A stretch of DNA of 64,000 nt from positions 4,040,501 to 4,104,500 of the forward strand of contig NZ_JAZIFY010000001.1 in NCBI RefSeq assembly GCF_036634195.1. Direction: 5' to 3'. Below, in pieces: positions 34,545-41,491 of this stretch. The notes beneath the pieces were generated by a model, which was given only the letters and a program-made list of their open reading frames with translations, made no database searches and was not told where the DNA came from. The DNA comes from Streptomyces sp. P9-A4 (GTDB taxonomy: Bacteria; Actinomycetota; Actinomycetes; Streptomycetales; Streptomycetaceae). The stretch's first letter is position 1, and each line of letters begins with the position of its first letter. Position numbers and translations under genes: made by a program.

Positions 34545-34579
34545 GGCCCCCACCTGCGATTTCTTCGCGGGTGGGGGCC
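34545..34579 (+). terminator. gpmA terminator
   Basis: GGCCCCCACCTGCGA (34545-34559) pairs with TCGCGGGTGGGGGCC (34565-34579) with one mismatch around TTTCT. It lies 17 bp after the gpmA stop. Confidence 0.85.
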
Positions 34580-34610
34580 ACGTTCATGACTCTGGGCCGT
34601 CTATGGGACG

Positions 34611-34796
34611 TCAGACGCGGCGATGCCGCAGGCGCATCACCCGAATGCGCACGCGGACCGCCATCAGGGCGGTGCCCGGAAGGACCGCCCACCAGGGCAG
34701 CCCGCTCGCCCAGGCGCTTGCTGCGACGAGAGCCGCTGCGACGATCCATTCAGGGCCGCGCAAGGCTACGAGGATGCTAACGACCGGTAGTACCAT
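34611..34796 (-). CDS. 61-residue small membrane protein
   Basis: It starts MVLPVVSILVALRGPEWIVA behind a good AGGAGA ribosome binding site and has one or two hydrophobic helices, then a basic tail (RVRIRVMRLRHRRV). There are no homologs I can name. It stands alone between gpmA and element 1 and may be either ancestral or element-derived. Confidence 0.6.
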   Translation of the reverse strand: MVLPVVSILVALRGPEWIVAAALVAASAWASGLPWWAVLPGTALMAVRVRIRVMRLRHRRV

Positions 34797-34846
34797 GAAA
34801 CTCTCCTGATGTGTTGCTGATTGATACTCGGCGCAGAATGGAGCAC

Positions 34847-34874
34847 GAAGCCGCCCCAGGCACGGGGCGGCTTC
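34847..34874. terminator. perfect hairpin between the small membrane gene and element 1
   Basis: GAAGCCGCCCC (34847-34857) and GGGGCGGCTTC (34864-34874), 11 bp without mismatch, with loop AGGCAC. CCCATTTCTT follows on the plus strand. Confidence 0.75.
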
Positions 34875-34978
34875 CCATTTCTTACGGGGAGCCTAATGCG
34901 GCTTAGCCGGAACTCAAAATCGCCTGCTGACTCGCCCGGCTACTAAAGGTGCACTCTGCGCCAAGATTGCGCACCCGG

Positions 34979-35097
34979 CCGTCAAAAGGAGCGCCGGGCC
35001 GCCAAAAGGAGCGCCGGGCCGCCAAAAGGCGCACTCAAGTGCAATGTTGCGCACCGGACCGCCAAAAGGAGCGCCAGGCTGCCAAGAGGCGATGCGG
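34979..35097. repeat. 20-bp repeats within a duplicated segment
   Basis: CCGCCAAAAGGAGCGCCGGG occurs at 34979 (one change), 34999 and 35059 (one change), with partial copies at 35019 and 35079. Each set is preceded by a related TTGCGCACC segment (34967 and 35047), so a block of about 80 bp has been duplicated and then diverged. Confidence 0.8.
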
Positions 35098-35234
35098 CCG
35101 CCCGCCCGGCCGCCCGGCCGCCCGCCCGGCCGCCCGGCCGCCCGCCCGGCCGCCCGCCCGGCCGCCCGCCCGGCCGCCCGCCCGGCCGCCCGCCCGCCCG
35201 CCCGCCCGGCCGCCCGCCCGCCCGCCCGGCCGGC
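35094..35234. repeat. GC-only simple-sequence tract
   Basis: About 140 bp built only of GGCCGCCC/GCCCGCCC units, with an underlying 12-bp period (GGCCGCCCGCCC). Not coding in any meaningful way. Confidence 0.9.
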
Positions 35235-35276
35235 CCCTCGCTTTGCCGGGAGACTTCAAAGATGCGGCGGCAACCT

Positions 35277-35308
35277 ATCTCATCTCATCGACTCGAATGA
35301 GATGAGAT
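35277..35308. repeat. perfect 12-bp palindrome near the end of the integrase gene
   Basis: ATCTCATCTCAT (35277-35288) and ATGAGATGAGAT (35297-35308) around CGACTCGA. The loop and right arm also pair with ATTCGAGTC at 35328-35336, so alternative foldings exist. It could be the integrase terminator or part of the attachment region. Confidence 0.7.
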
Positions 35309-35448
35309 GGGTTCTCGCGCACTATTGATTCGAGTCGCTATTGCAGTCGAGAGGGTGGCGTGATTAGTGCGGAATGAAGGTGGCCCAGTTTTAGCGAGAG
35401 TGATTTTGGATCTATTTTCAGGGATGTGCCCTGCTTTTCGTGGCGCAG

Positions 35449-36674
35449 TTAAAATTGCTGCGAGTAGATTGAGGCAACCGCGTTGCGTGTGCGTTCTCGG
35501 CTGCTCGGCATGAGGTGGGCGTACACCCTCAGCGTCAGCCCTGGGTCGGAGTGCCTCAAGTGCTCCGCGAGGGCCTTGATGTTCTCTCCGGAGTCCAGGA
35601 GCACCGACGCGTAGAAGTGCCTCAGCGCGTGCATCCCGTGCTCGCGTGCCGACGCGTAGCTTTCCTCGCGCTCCGGGATGACGCCGGCCGCCGCAAGGGC
35701 GGGCTTCCACTGGTCGGAGTTGAATTGGTTCCGCCAGATGTGGTTGCCCAGAGGGGCGCGCTGAAGAGCAGCCGATGAGTGACTGACTCTCCGCCCTGGG
35801 TCATCCACGGCAGGGTGATGTCCACGGGCGGGAAGAGCTTCATGTGTCGCCGCAGCGCGTCGGCGACGGGAGCCGCCAACGGCACGTCCCGGAGCTTCCC
35901 GCCCTTCGGCGGCGCGAACACGGGCTTGCTGCGGCTGAGCTTGAGCTGTCGCACGACGCGCACCGTGTTCGTTTTGAAGTCGACCGCATCCACGGAGAGG
36001 CCGAGGATCTCGCCCTGGCGCATTCCGCAACCGGCCCCAGCGTCGACCATCGCCCGGAACCGCTGGGGAAGCGCGGCCCGGACCGCGAACACGCGCTCCG
36101 GGGTCCACGGCGTCACCCGCTTCTCCTCGATGGCCGGAGCCTTGACGGACCGCGCGGCGCACGGGTTCTTGGACAGGTGCCCGTCGTCCACGGCCGCGTT
36201 CAGCACGAGCCGGACGTTGGAGTAGATGACCCGGGCGTACGAGCCGTTCACCCCGGCGTCCGCCAGCTCGGTGAGCCAGTCCCGAATGTGCTCCGGCCGG
36301 AACGACCCGAGGGGCCTGGACCCGATGTACGGGAAGGCGTGGAGCTTGAGCTGCGACTCCATCGAGAAGCCGGTGTTGGGGTCCGCCAGGTGAGTGCGGA
36401 GCCACTTCTCGCCGTACTGCCGGAAGGTGACCCGGCTCGCCCGAGTGTCGACGTACTGCCCCCGGGACATGTCCGCCTCGATGTGGGAGAGCCACTGGGC
36501 GGCGAGGCGCTTCTGCTTGTCGGGGAAGCTCTTGGACTTCTCGGTGCCGTCGGGGCCGATGTATCGGGCCCGGTAGCGGAGCCCGAGTCCGTAGCGGTCT
36601 GACTTGACCTGACGCCCTTTGCCGTCGGTGCCGGTCTCGGTCTTGTACCAGCGGTCTTGGATGTGGCCAGCCAT
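35449..36674 (-). pseudogene. tyrosine recombinase (integrase), frameshifted
   Basis: The first frame (36674 to about 35755) gives MAGHIQDRWYKTETGTDGKG, a core-binding domain and the box I catalytic Arg (GMRQGEILGL), and reaches RLLFSAPLW. The remaining C-terminal part (from APLGNHIWRNQF) is in another frame and holds HALRHF (box II His-x-x-Arg) and the catalytic Tyr in LRVYAHL. A one-base loss or two-base gain near 35748-35760 separates them. As written no full-length active enzyme is made, so the element would be locked unless helped in trans. Confidence 0.85.
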
Positions 36675-37007
36675 GTGGGCTGTTTCCTCTCGGTTGGTGG
36701 TGCGCCTGCCCTCAGGGAGGGAGGCATGGGGGTGCCGTGGGAGTTGGCTGTGGAGTGGTGTGCGTGCGGCTTGGGAGGGTGCCTCCCTGACGCCTCCCTG
36801 CCCGTGACAGGGGTGTGACGGGCAGAGTCACGGCCGTGACGGGCCCCCTTTACCTGCCTTACCTCGCAGGTCAGTGGCCCTTACCGCCCCCTCTACCGGG
36901 GTAAAGGGCTCTCTCTACCCGAGCCGCTCCGGTAGGAGGTGTGACGGTGGGGCGTGACGCCGTGACGGGTAGCGGGGAGGGGCTCTACCTCCCGGTCGGC
37001 CGGCGGG
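36675..37007. other. gene-free gap between integrase and Xis genes
   Basis: 333 bp with no credible gene. It contains several GTGACGG/CCGTCAC-type short repeats (36808-36842 and 36942-36970) and CGCAGGTCAG (36865-36874), a 10-mer that recurs in this element's right repeat region. It may carry the integrase promoter. Confidence 0.5.
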
Positions 37008-37232
37008 TCAGGCGGCGGTGTCGGTGGCTTCCTGGTGCTGGACCCAGGTGCGGACGGCGGCGGGGTCGTAGCGGACGTGGCGGCCGACGCGGAAGCCGGG
37101 CGGGCCGGTGCGCTGCTTGCGCCAGTGGTAGACGGTCTCGATGGGGACGGAGAACATCGCGGCGATGTCCTCGGGGGTGAGGTAGCGGTCCGGGAGTCCA
37201 GCGCGCAGGGTCTCGACGGGGTTGCTGGCCAT
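37008..37232 (-). CDS. excisionase-like winged-helix (MerR-type HTH) protein
   Basis: A 74-residue protein with the compact DNA-binding unit LTPEDIAAMFSVPIETVYHWRKQRTGPPGFRVGRHVRYDP (core TVYHWRKQ and GRHVRY) typical of Xis proteins of actinobacterial elements. It stands between the replication ATPase and the integrase and would direct excision. Its start ATG at 37232 has GGAG about 12 bp upstream. Confidence 0.8.
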   Translation of the reverse strand: MASNPVETLRAGLPDRYLTPEDIAAMFSVPIETVYHWRKQRTGPPGFRVGRHVRYDPAAVRTWVQHQEATDTAA

Positions 37233-37293
37233 GGTGATTGGTGACTCCTCGTGTCCGTCGCGGGGCGGGGTGGGAGTGATGCCGGTGGCCGTC

Positions 37294-37565
37294 CTAGAGA
37301 GTTGATGTATCGCAGCGTCCGCAGCGCCCCAGCGTCCGCACGTTCCCGTTCTCGCAGTTCAGGGGTGGTGAGAGGTGCGGACGCTAGTGCGGACGCTGCG
37401 GACACCGGACGGCTCTAGCGTCCGCAGCTCCGTGCCGTGTCCGGGCCGCTGATGGGCGGCCCGGTCCGGCGGTGTCACTCCTGGTCAGGGACCCTGTGGC
37501 CCTGCCCGTTCGGGGGAACATCGGGCCAGAGAGGGCCGGTCGGGGGTGCGGACGCTGCGGACGCT
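37294..37565. repeat. iteron-like array, left side (7 copies of AGCGTCCGCA/TGCGGACGCT)
   Basis: Copies at 37314, 37331, 37376 (inverted), 37388 (inverted), 37417, 37547 (inverted) and 37556 (inverted, overlapping by one base). The array edge CTAGAGAGTTGA (37294-37305), followed after 8 bp by the first iteron, is repeated in inverted orientation at the element's right array (41480-41491). The array lies between Xis and the ATPase 3' end, where an origin or protein-binding region would be plausible. Confidence 0.8.
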
Positions 37566-38194
37566 GTCTCCTTGGGGAGGTCGGTCCGGGCGAGCACGAG
37601 GAGCTTGTGGCGGTGCCGGTCCCGGCTACGTTGCGTGTCGTCCACGGTGATGCCGACCGACCGTAGGAGCGGGGCGATGCGCTTGACCTTCCCGCTCGCG
37701 CGGGTGGCGTCCTTGGGCCAGGTGGGCGGCCGGATGCCGCCCGGGGGCTGGACGTGCTCCAGGAGCTGTGCGGCGGTCCCGGTCCACGTGCCGCACTGCT
37801 CGACCAGGGCGACGACGGCGGAGCCGAACGGGTCGCCTTCCAGGGCGTCTCCGGCGACGTTCGCGGACGCGGCGAGGTAGTCGTCCAGGGTGTTCCACTC
37901 CATGACCTGGTCGACGGCAGCCAGGACGCGGGCGAAGTCGGCCATGCGGGGCAGGGAGTCCAGTCGCACGTTCGGCAGGGCAGCGAGGACGGAGGCGAGG
38001 AGATCGAAGAGTGCGCCGAGGACGGCGGGCCGCACGGCCTCGAACGCGGTCGCCAGTTCTTCCTCCGTCCGACGCCGCTCCGGCTCGATCAACTGGAGGT
38101 CGAGCATGAGCAGCCGTTCCGCGAGGTCTCCGGCGAGCGCGCCGGCGTCGATGGTGGTCATGGCCAGCACCCGGCGGAAGGACACCACCATCAC
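37475..38194 (-). CDS. replication-type ATPase, C-terminal part (second frame)
   Basis: A 239-residue frame starting MMVVSFRRVLAMTTIDAGAL, which reads as the direct continuation of the AAA-like ATPase encoded just upstream: the sensor/arginine region VVSFRRVL follows naturally on RALYSDE. The ATG overlaps the previous TGA (TGATG), so a separate polypeptide could be made by coupled translation. The C-terminal domain is helical, with no further motif I recognise. It is most likely the second half of a frameshifted gene, though a working split enzyme is possible. Confidence 0.6.
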   Translation of the reverse strand: MMVVSFRRVLAMTTIDAGALAGDLAERLLMLDLQLIEPERRRTEEELATAFEAVRPAVLGALFDLLASVLAALPNVRLDSLPRMADFARVLAAVDQVMEWNTLDDYLAASANVAGDALEGDPFGSAVVALVEQCGTWTGTAAQLLEHVQPPGGIRPPTWPKDATRASGKVKRIAPLLRSVGITVDDTQRSRDRHRHKLLVLARTDLPKETASAASAPPTGPLWPDVPPNGQGHRVPDQE

Positions 38195-39156
38195 GTCTCG
38201 TCGCTGTACAGGGCCCGGTCAACGAACCCGTCGCCCGTCACGGCCTTGCACAGGGTGTCCGACAGCCACGGCGGGATCACGGAGATGTTGTCCAGGCACA
38301 GGGCCCAGGAGTTGAACGCCTGCGTCGACCACGCTTTGAGGTCCCGTGGCGCGGACCGCTTAGCCGCGGGGGAAGGGTCGACCAGGTTCACCACCATCTG
38401 CGCGGCGGCCGACTTCCCCGTGCCCTGCTCGCCCTTGAACGTTAGGACCGGGTGCGGGATGTTCGGCATCCACGCGGCGATGAGCCAGGCCACGAGCCGC
38501 CGGAACGCCGACTCGTCCATGTTGAACATGCTGTGGAGCATGGCCAGCCCGTCCCCTTCGAGGATCGGGGTGGGCATGGGCGACATGGCCCCGGAGCGCC
38601 GGAACAGCAGCGGCGAGCGCGGCACGACCTGCCAGCCCCCGGCGGATACCGTGACGGCGCGGCCGTCGGCGGCACCCAGGTCGACCACGATCGTGCCCAG
38701 GTCGTCCTGACCGGCCCGCAGATGCACCGGTACCGGGTCGTCGTCCTCCGCGATGCCCTCCAGCACCGTCATCGCGTCCGCCAGCGCCGGCTGAGAGGCC
38801 ACGTCGCCGTCAAACGTCTCGGCGTACAGGCGGGCCAGCCGCTGCCTCACCCCGGAGCGCCCCTTGAACGGCAGCACGAGGTTCGGGCCGTCAACCGCGA
38901 CCGCGTAGGGGCGACCATCCGTCGACATGACGAACCGGTACCGCTCCCGGGCCAGGGCGACCAGCCGCACGGCGGCCGACGGCTTCTTCCCGCCGTCGTC
39001 GGCCGGGGGCTTGTTCACGGCCTTGCGCCGAGTGTTCACGGCGGCCCGGCCGGTGTTCACGGGTGCCGGGTCGGTGTTCACGGGTGCCGGGTCGGTCGAC
39101 CGGTCGGGGTCGATCGGTCGGGCGGTTCCGTTCACCGGCTTGGTGGTGCTGTTCAC
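38191..39156 (-). CDS. replication-type ATPase (primase-helicase-like), N-terminal part
   Basis: A 321-residue frame with repeated APVNT segments at the N-terminus, then a AAA-type core: Walker A GEQGTGKSAAAQM and the probable Walker B/sensor segment ALCLDNISVIPPWLSDTL, ending DGFVDRALYSDET. The layout resembles helicase-like ATPases of integrative elements and phage satellites. It stops abruptly before the arginine-finger region, which continues in the next frame. The GTG overlaps the HNH stop (GTGA), so the genes are coupled. Confidence 0.7.
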   Translation of the reverse strand: MNSTTKPVNGTARPIDPDRSTDPAPVNTDPAPVNTGRAAVNTRRKAVNKPPADDGGKKPSAAVRLVALARERYRFVMSTDGRPYAVAVDGPNLVLPFKGRSGVRQRLARLYAETFDGDVASQPALADAMTVLEGIAEDDDPVPVHLRAGQDDLGTIVVDLGAADGRAVTVSAGGWQVVPRSPLLFRRSGAMSPMPTPILEGDGLAMLHSMFNMDESAFRRLVAWLIAAWMPNIPHPVLTFKGEQGTGKSAAAQMVVNLVDPSPAAKRSAPRDLKAWSTQAFNSWALCLDNISVIPPWLSDTLCKAVTGDGFVDRALYSDET

Positions 39157-39710
39157 GCGCTCACCCCTCGATCGGTCGACTGCTCACAGGTGTTCATCCG
39201 GGCCGCACGGCGGCGGTGGTCGAGTCGACCGACCCGCGCACGCCGCTCGATCGGTTTGCCGGGTTTTGTCTGGTCAGGGGTAGACCGTGCGGCCGATGAA
39301 CGGGCGGGAACGATCCGAGCGAGCATCAGCCAGTCGACCTGGTCCGGGCCCAGCTCGATCGGCTCCGGGGCGGCCGACCGGTCGGGCCCGGCGGGCGCTC
39401 GATCGGTCGGATCGGCGGTCGGCTGAACACCCGTGAACGCCGGGTCGGCCGACCAGACCAGCAGCAGGGCGAGCGACAGGAACAGCCGGTCGGCCTTGAC
39501 GTGGTTGCAGGGCTGGCAGGCGAGCACGAGCGCGTTCACGGACCACGTCCGGTGGAGCGAGATCGGCACGACGTGATCCATCGTCGCCTCCCGCAGATCC
39601 TTGAACGGGTGGCGGCAGTAGACGCACCGCCACCCGTCGCGGGCCGCGAGCTGCGCCTTGCGGCTCCGACGGCGAGGGGCGTTGAGCCGTGGGGCGGAGT
39701 GCAGGCTCAC
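39153..39710 (-). CDS. HNH endonuclease
   Basis: A 185-residue protein with an HNH/His-Me finger: CVYCRHPF (first Cys pair), the motif histidine region TMDHVVPISLH, and NALVLACQPCNHVKADR (Asn, second Cys pair and final His). The C-terminal half is Pro/Arg/Asp-rich and shares its DNA with repeated GATCGGTCG-like motifs. In mobile elements such nucleases act in packaging, replication nicking or defence. The GTG start overlaps the stop of a small upstream ORF (GTGA). Confidence 0.82.
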   Translation of the reverse strand: MSLHSAPRLNAPRRRSRKAQLAARDGWRCVYCRHPFKDLREATMDHVVPISLHRTWSVNALVLACQPCNHVKADRLFLSLALLLVWSADPAFTGVQPTADPTDRAPAGPDRSAAPEPIELGPDQVDWLMLARIVPARSSAARSTPDQTKPGKPIERRARVGRLDHRRRAARMNTCEQSTDRGVSA

Positions 39711-39814
39711 GCAGCACCGCCCCGGTGATGGCGGATCGTGGCGCGGCCGTGGACGGGGCAGACCCGGGAGACGGACACGTCCTCGTCCGCCCACAACCCC
39801 GCCGAGCAGTTCAC
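39707..39814 (-). CDS. 35-residue Cys-containing small protein
   Basis: It reads MNCSAGLWADEDVSVSRVCP, then VHGRATIRHHRGGAA, with a possible zinc site from Cys and His residues. It is coupled to the HNH gene by a GTGA overlap. A GTG at 39778 would give a 23-residue version. It has no strong ribosome binding site, so it could be the end of a decayed longer gene. Confidence 0.4.
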   Translation of the reverse strand: MNCSAGLWADEDVSVSRVCPVHGRATIRHHRGGAA

Positions 39815-40046
39815 GCCGGGGCAGGGTGAAGCCGGCCGGCTCGGGCAGCGCGTGCACCGCGCGGAGCAGCGGGGCCAGATCACGGGGCTCCGTCGGCCGC
39901 ACCGCCTCGGGCAGCCGGTGCCAGAGAGTGACCGGATGGCCGTCGACCGAACGGGGCTTCTCCTCGGCGGCCCGGACGGCCGGCACACCCGCCTCGGCGA
40001 GCCAGCCGGCGAGCGCCAGCTCCCGCCCGCGCCTGAGGGAAAGCGG
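39815..40046 (-). pseudogene. remnant resembling an aminoglycoside-phosphotransferase-family protein
   Basis: One frame encodes LRRGRELALAGWLAEAGVPA and VDGHPVTLWHRLPEAV, then DLAPLLRAVHALPEPAGF, a middle section typical of APH-fold kinases. It lacks the N-terminal ATP loop and the catalytic HGD region. An in-frame stop lies at 40047-40049, and the 851-bp inverted-repeat element sits just upstream at 40075. The fragment was evidently broken both by that insertion or earlier loss and by a 3' deletion. Confidence 0.55.
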
Positions 40047-40074
40047 CTACGTGGGAGCGCGGGGCGTCTGGGGT

Positions 40075-40110
40075 TGGCTTTGTTCATGAGAATGGACAGC
40101 AGATGTTCAC
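40075..40110. repeat. left terminal inverted repeat
   Basis: It begins TGGCTTTGTTCATGAGAATG and is identical over 36 bp to the complement of 40890-40925. Beyond it, CTCC-GGAGGCGG is also shared with one change. Confidence 0.95.
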
Positions 40111-40213
40111 CACTCCAGGAGGCGGCAGGCGCACCGAAGGATTCGAACAGGGCGTGAGTCGAACTCGATCTCCGACGACCACAACGGCCCAGTTCGAGAT
40201 CATGCTGGTTGAC

Positions 40214-40750
40214 TCATGAGGGCTGAGGCGGCGAGAGCTGCCATCGGCCCGAGTGACCGGGCGGCAGTCCCATGTCGCGCCGGATCGCCGTGTAGTACTT
40301 CTCCCGAGCCATTCGCTGCTTCTCGATCTGCGCCAACCACGTGTCAGCGGTACAGCCAGGAGCACGCAGAAGGTCGGCAACCTCCATTACGGTGAGCGCC
40401 CACACGTGCGCAGCCTCTACAACGTCTGGAGAGCCGAGTATCAGCAGCCCTTCTCCGGCTACGGACCGGGAGTCTGCAGCGCCGACCAGCAGGGGAGTTA
40501 CCTCTGCGGCCGGCAGGGGGTGTGGATAACCGTCGTGGCCGAGATGTGCTGCGACGCGACGATGAAGCGTGACGGTCTTCTTCAGCGTCAGCGCGTAGTC
40601 CGTGTAGGCCGCCAGCTGCTGCTCCTGCCGTCGGGCTGCGTGCTCCCGACGGAACCTCGCCCGATCGCCACGCATGACCACCACGTACGAGCCGAAGGCT
40701 CCGATCATCACCCCAAGCAGGGCGGGGAGTTGCTTTATGAAGTCTGACAT
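40214..40750 (-). CDS. hypothetical membrane-anchored protein carried by the inverted-repeat element
   Basis: A 178-residue protein. Residues 9-27 form one membrane helix (PALLGVMIGAFGSYVVVMRG); the rest is cytoplasmic, Arg-rich and helical (RARFRREHAARRQEQQLAAY). This plan is common among uncharacterised streptomycete proteins. It is not a transposase: there is no DDE or HUH motif. Codon use matches the host, so it may be cargo picked up from a chromosome. Confidence 0.65.
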   Translation of the reverse strand: MSDFIKQLPALLGVMIGAFGSYVVVMRGDRARFRREHAARRQEQQLAAYTDYALTLKKTVTLHRRVAAHLGHDGYPHPLPAAEVTPLLVGAADSRSVAGEGLLILGSPDVVEAAHVWALTVMEVADLLRAPGCTADTWLAQIEKQRMAREKYYTAIRRDMGLPPGHSGRWQLSPPQPS

Positions 40751-40889
40751 CGCCGCATGGTAGTGCCCCAGAGATCCGAAGACGGCAGCAGTCTCGACTC
40801 TTGCTCCGTGCTCCCTCACTGACGAGCAGGCGGAAGCACTCACCATTGCAAAATTCGAACAGAGTCTGGCTGTACCGCCTCCCGGAGAA

Positions 40890-40925
40890 GTGAACATCTG
40901 CTGTCCATTCTCATGAACAAAGCCA
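40890..40925. repeat. right terminal inverted repeat
   Basis: Exact complement of 40075-40110. It ends TCTCATGAACAAAGCCA and is followed by the duplicated target CTGGGGT. Confidence 0.95.
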
Positions 40926-41303
40926 CTGGGGTGGAAGGTCGACACGCGAGCCTGGGGCGGGTACGTGGTGGCCGCTGGCGGCGTGGTCCACCGCCGGCCG
41001 TACGAGGTTCTCAACGCGGTGGACCCGATCCCCCTCCCCACGTAGCTCTCTGACCTCCTCACCCCGCCGCCCGCACCAGCCCCTCTGCCCGTGTCTGCGG
41101 TGCGGGCGAGTGCGCACAAGCAAGAGGAGCACCCGGCGCGGGGCGGGGGTGCTCCTCTTGCTTGTGCCGTGACGGCCGAGACGGCGGACGGAGGCGAAGA
41201 GCCCACCGCGCGCCGACGCAGCCGCTGGGTCTTCCTCTGGGGAGCGCCGCCAAAGTCGGCCAATGGGGAGAGAACCAGGCTCTCCTGGAGGGCCAGTGTC
41301 CGC
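40926..41303. other. right flank of the inverted-repeat insertion, no credible gene
   Basis: About 380 bp without a supportable gene. The stretch 40933-41060 was joined to the APH-like remnant before the insertion, but I could not assign a frame. A very strong hairpin lies at 41114-41167. Confidence 0.5.
41114..41167. terminator. perfect 21-bp hairpin
   Basis: GCACAAGCAAGAGGAGCACC + C (41114-41134) pairs without mismatch with 41147-41167 across a 12-nt loop. It is probably a bidirectional terminator shielding the minus-strand element genes from transcription entering from the right. Confidence 0.8.
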
Positions 41304-41491
41304 AGCGTCCGCACACCCTCCCCCCGCTAAGAGGGCTCTGACCTGCGAAAAAGCTCTTAGAAGAGAGTGGATCTTGCGGACGCTGGCGGACGCTATGCAT
41401 TTTGTTTAGCGTCCGCACTGAAAGCGCAGGTCAGAGGTGGTGCCGAAGAGGCTGTGGACGCTGCGGACGCTGTTTTCTCTCAACTCTCTAG
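41304..41491. repeat. iteron-like array, right side (4 exact and 1 near copy)
   Basis: AGCGTCCGCA at 41304 and 41408; TGCGGACGCT at 41375 and 41462; near copy GGCGGACGCT at 41385. The array is bordered by TCAACTCTCTAG (41480-41491), the inverted copy of the left array border. CTGACCTGCG (41338-41347) and its complement (41425-41434) bracket the middle copies. Confidence 0.8.

Larger units (their letters stand above)
34875..35448. other. gene-free left flank of element 1
   Basis: This stretch downstream of the broken integrase holds, in order, a partial duplication with 20-bp repeats, a 140-bp GCCCGCCC-type simple repeat and a palindrome. The rest is AT-richer than its surroundings. I see no credible gene. 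The left attachment site is expected here or just right of it but I could not identify it. Confidence 0.6.
40068..40932. mobile_element. 851-bp transposon-like insertion with 36-bp perfect terminal inverted repeats
   Basis: The 36 bp at 40075-40110 are exactly repeated in reverse at 40890-40925. Just outside, CTGGGGT occurs on both sides (40068-40074 and 40926-40932), a 7-bp target duplication. Inside is one gene for a membrane protein and no transposase, so this is a non-autonomous unit mobilised by an enzyme encoded elsewhere. Subterminal ATTCGAACAG is also repeated (40141 and 40853). Confidence 0.88.

Noticed and set aside
34900..35450. tRNA gene as the attachment site of element 1
   Set aside because: No cloverleaf or T-arm GTTCGAA-type stem could be built on either strand near either end.
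35622..35760. Programmed frameshift in the element 1 integrase
   Set aside because: No slippery heptamer or downstream structure is evident, and tyrosine integrases of this group are not known to use one. A mutation is simpler.
40926..41132. Separate gene to the right of the inverted-repeat element
   Set aside because: Minus-strand frames here lack a ribosome binding site and show Arg-rich composition typical of shadow frames.
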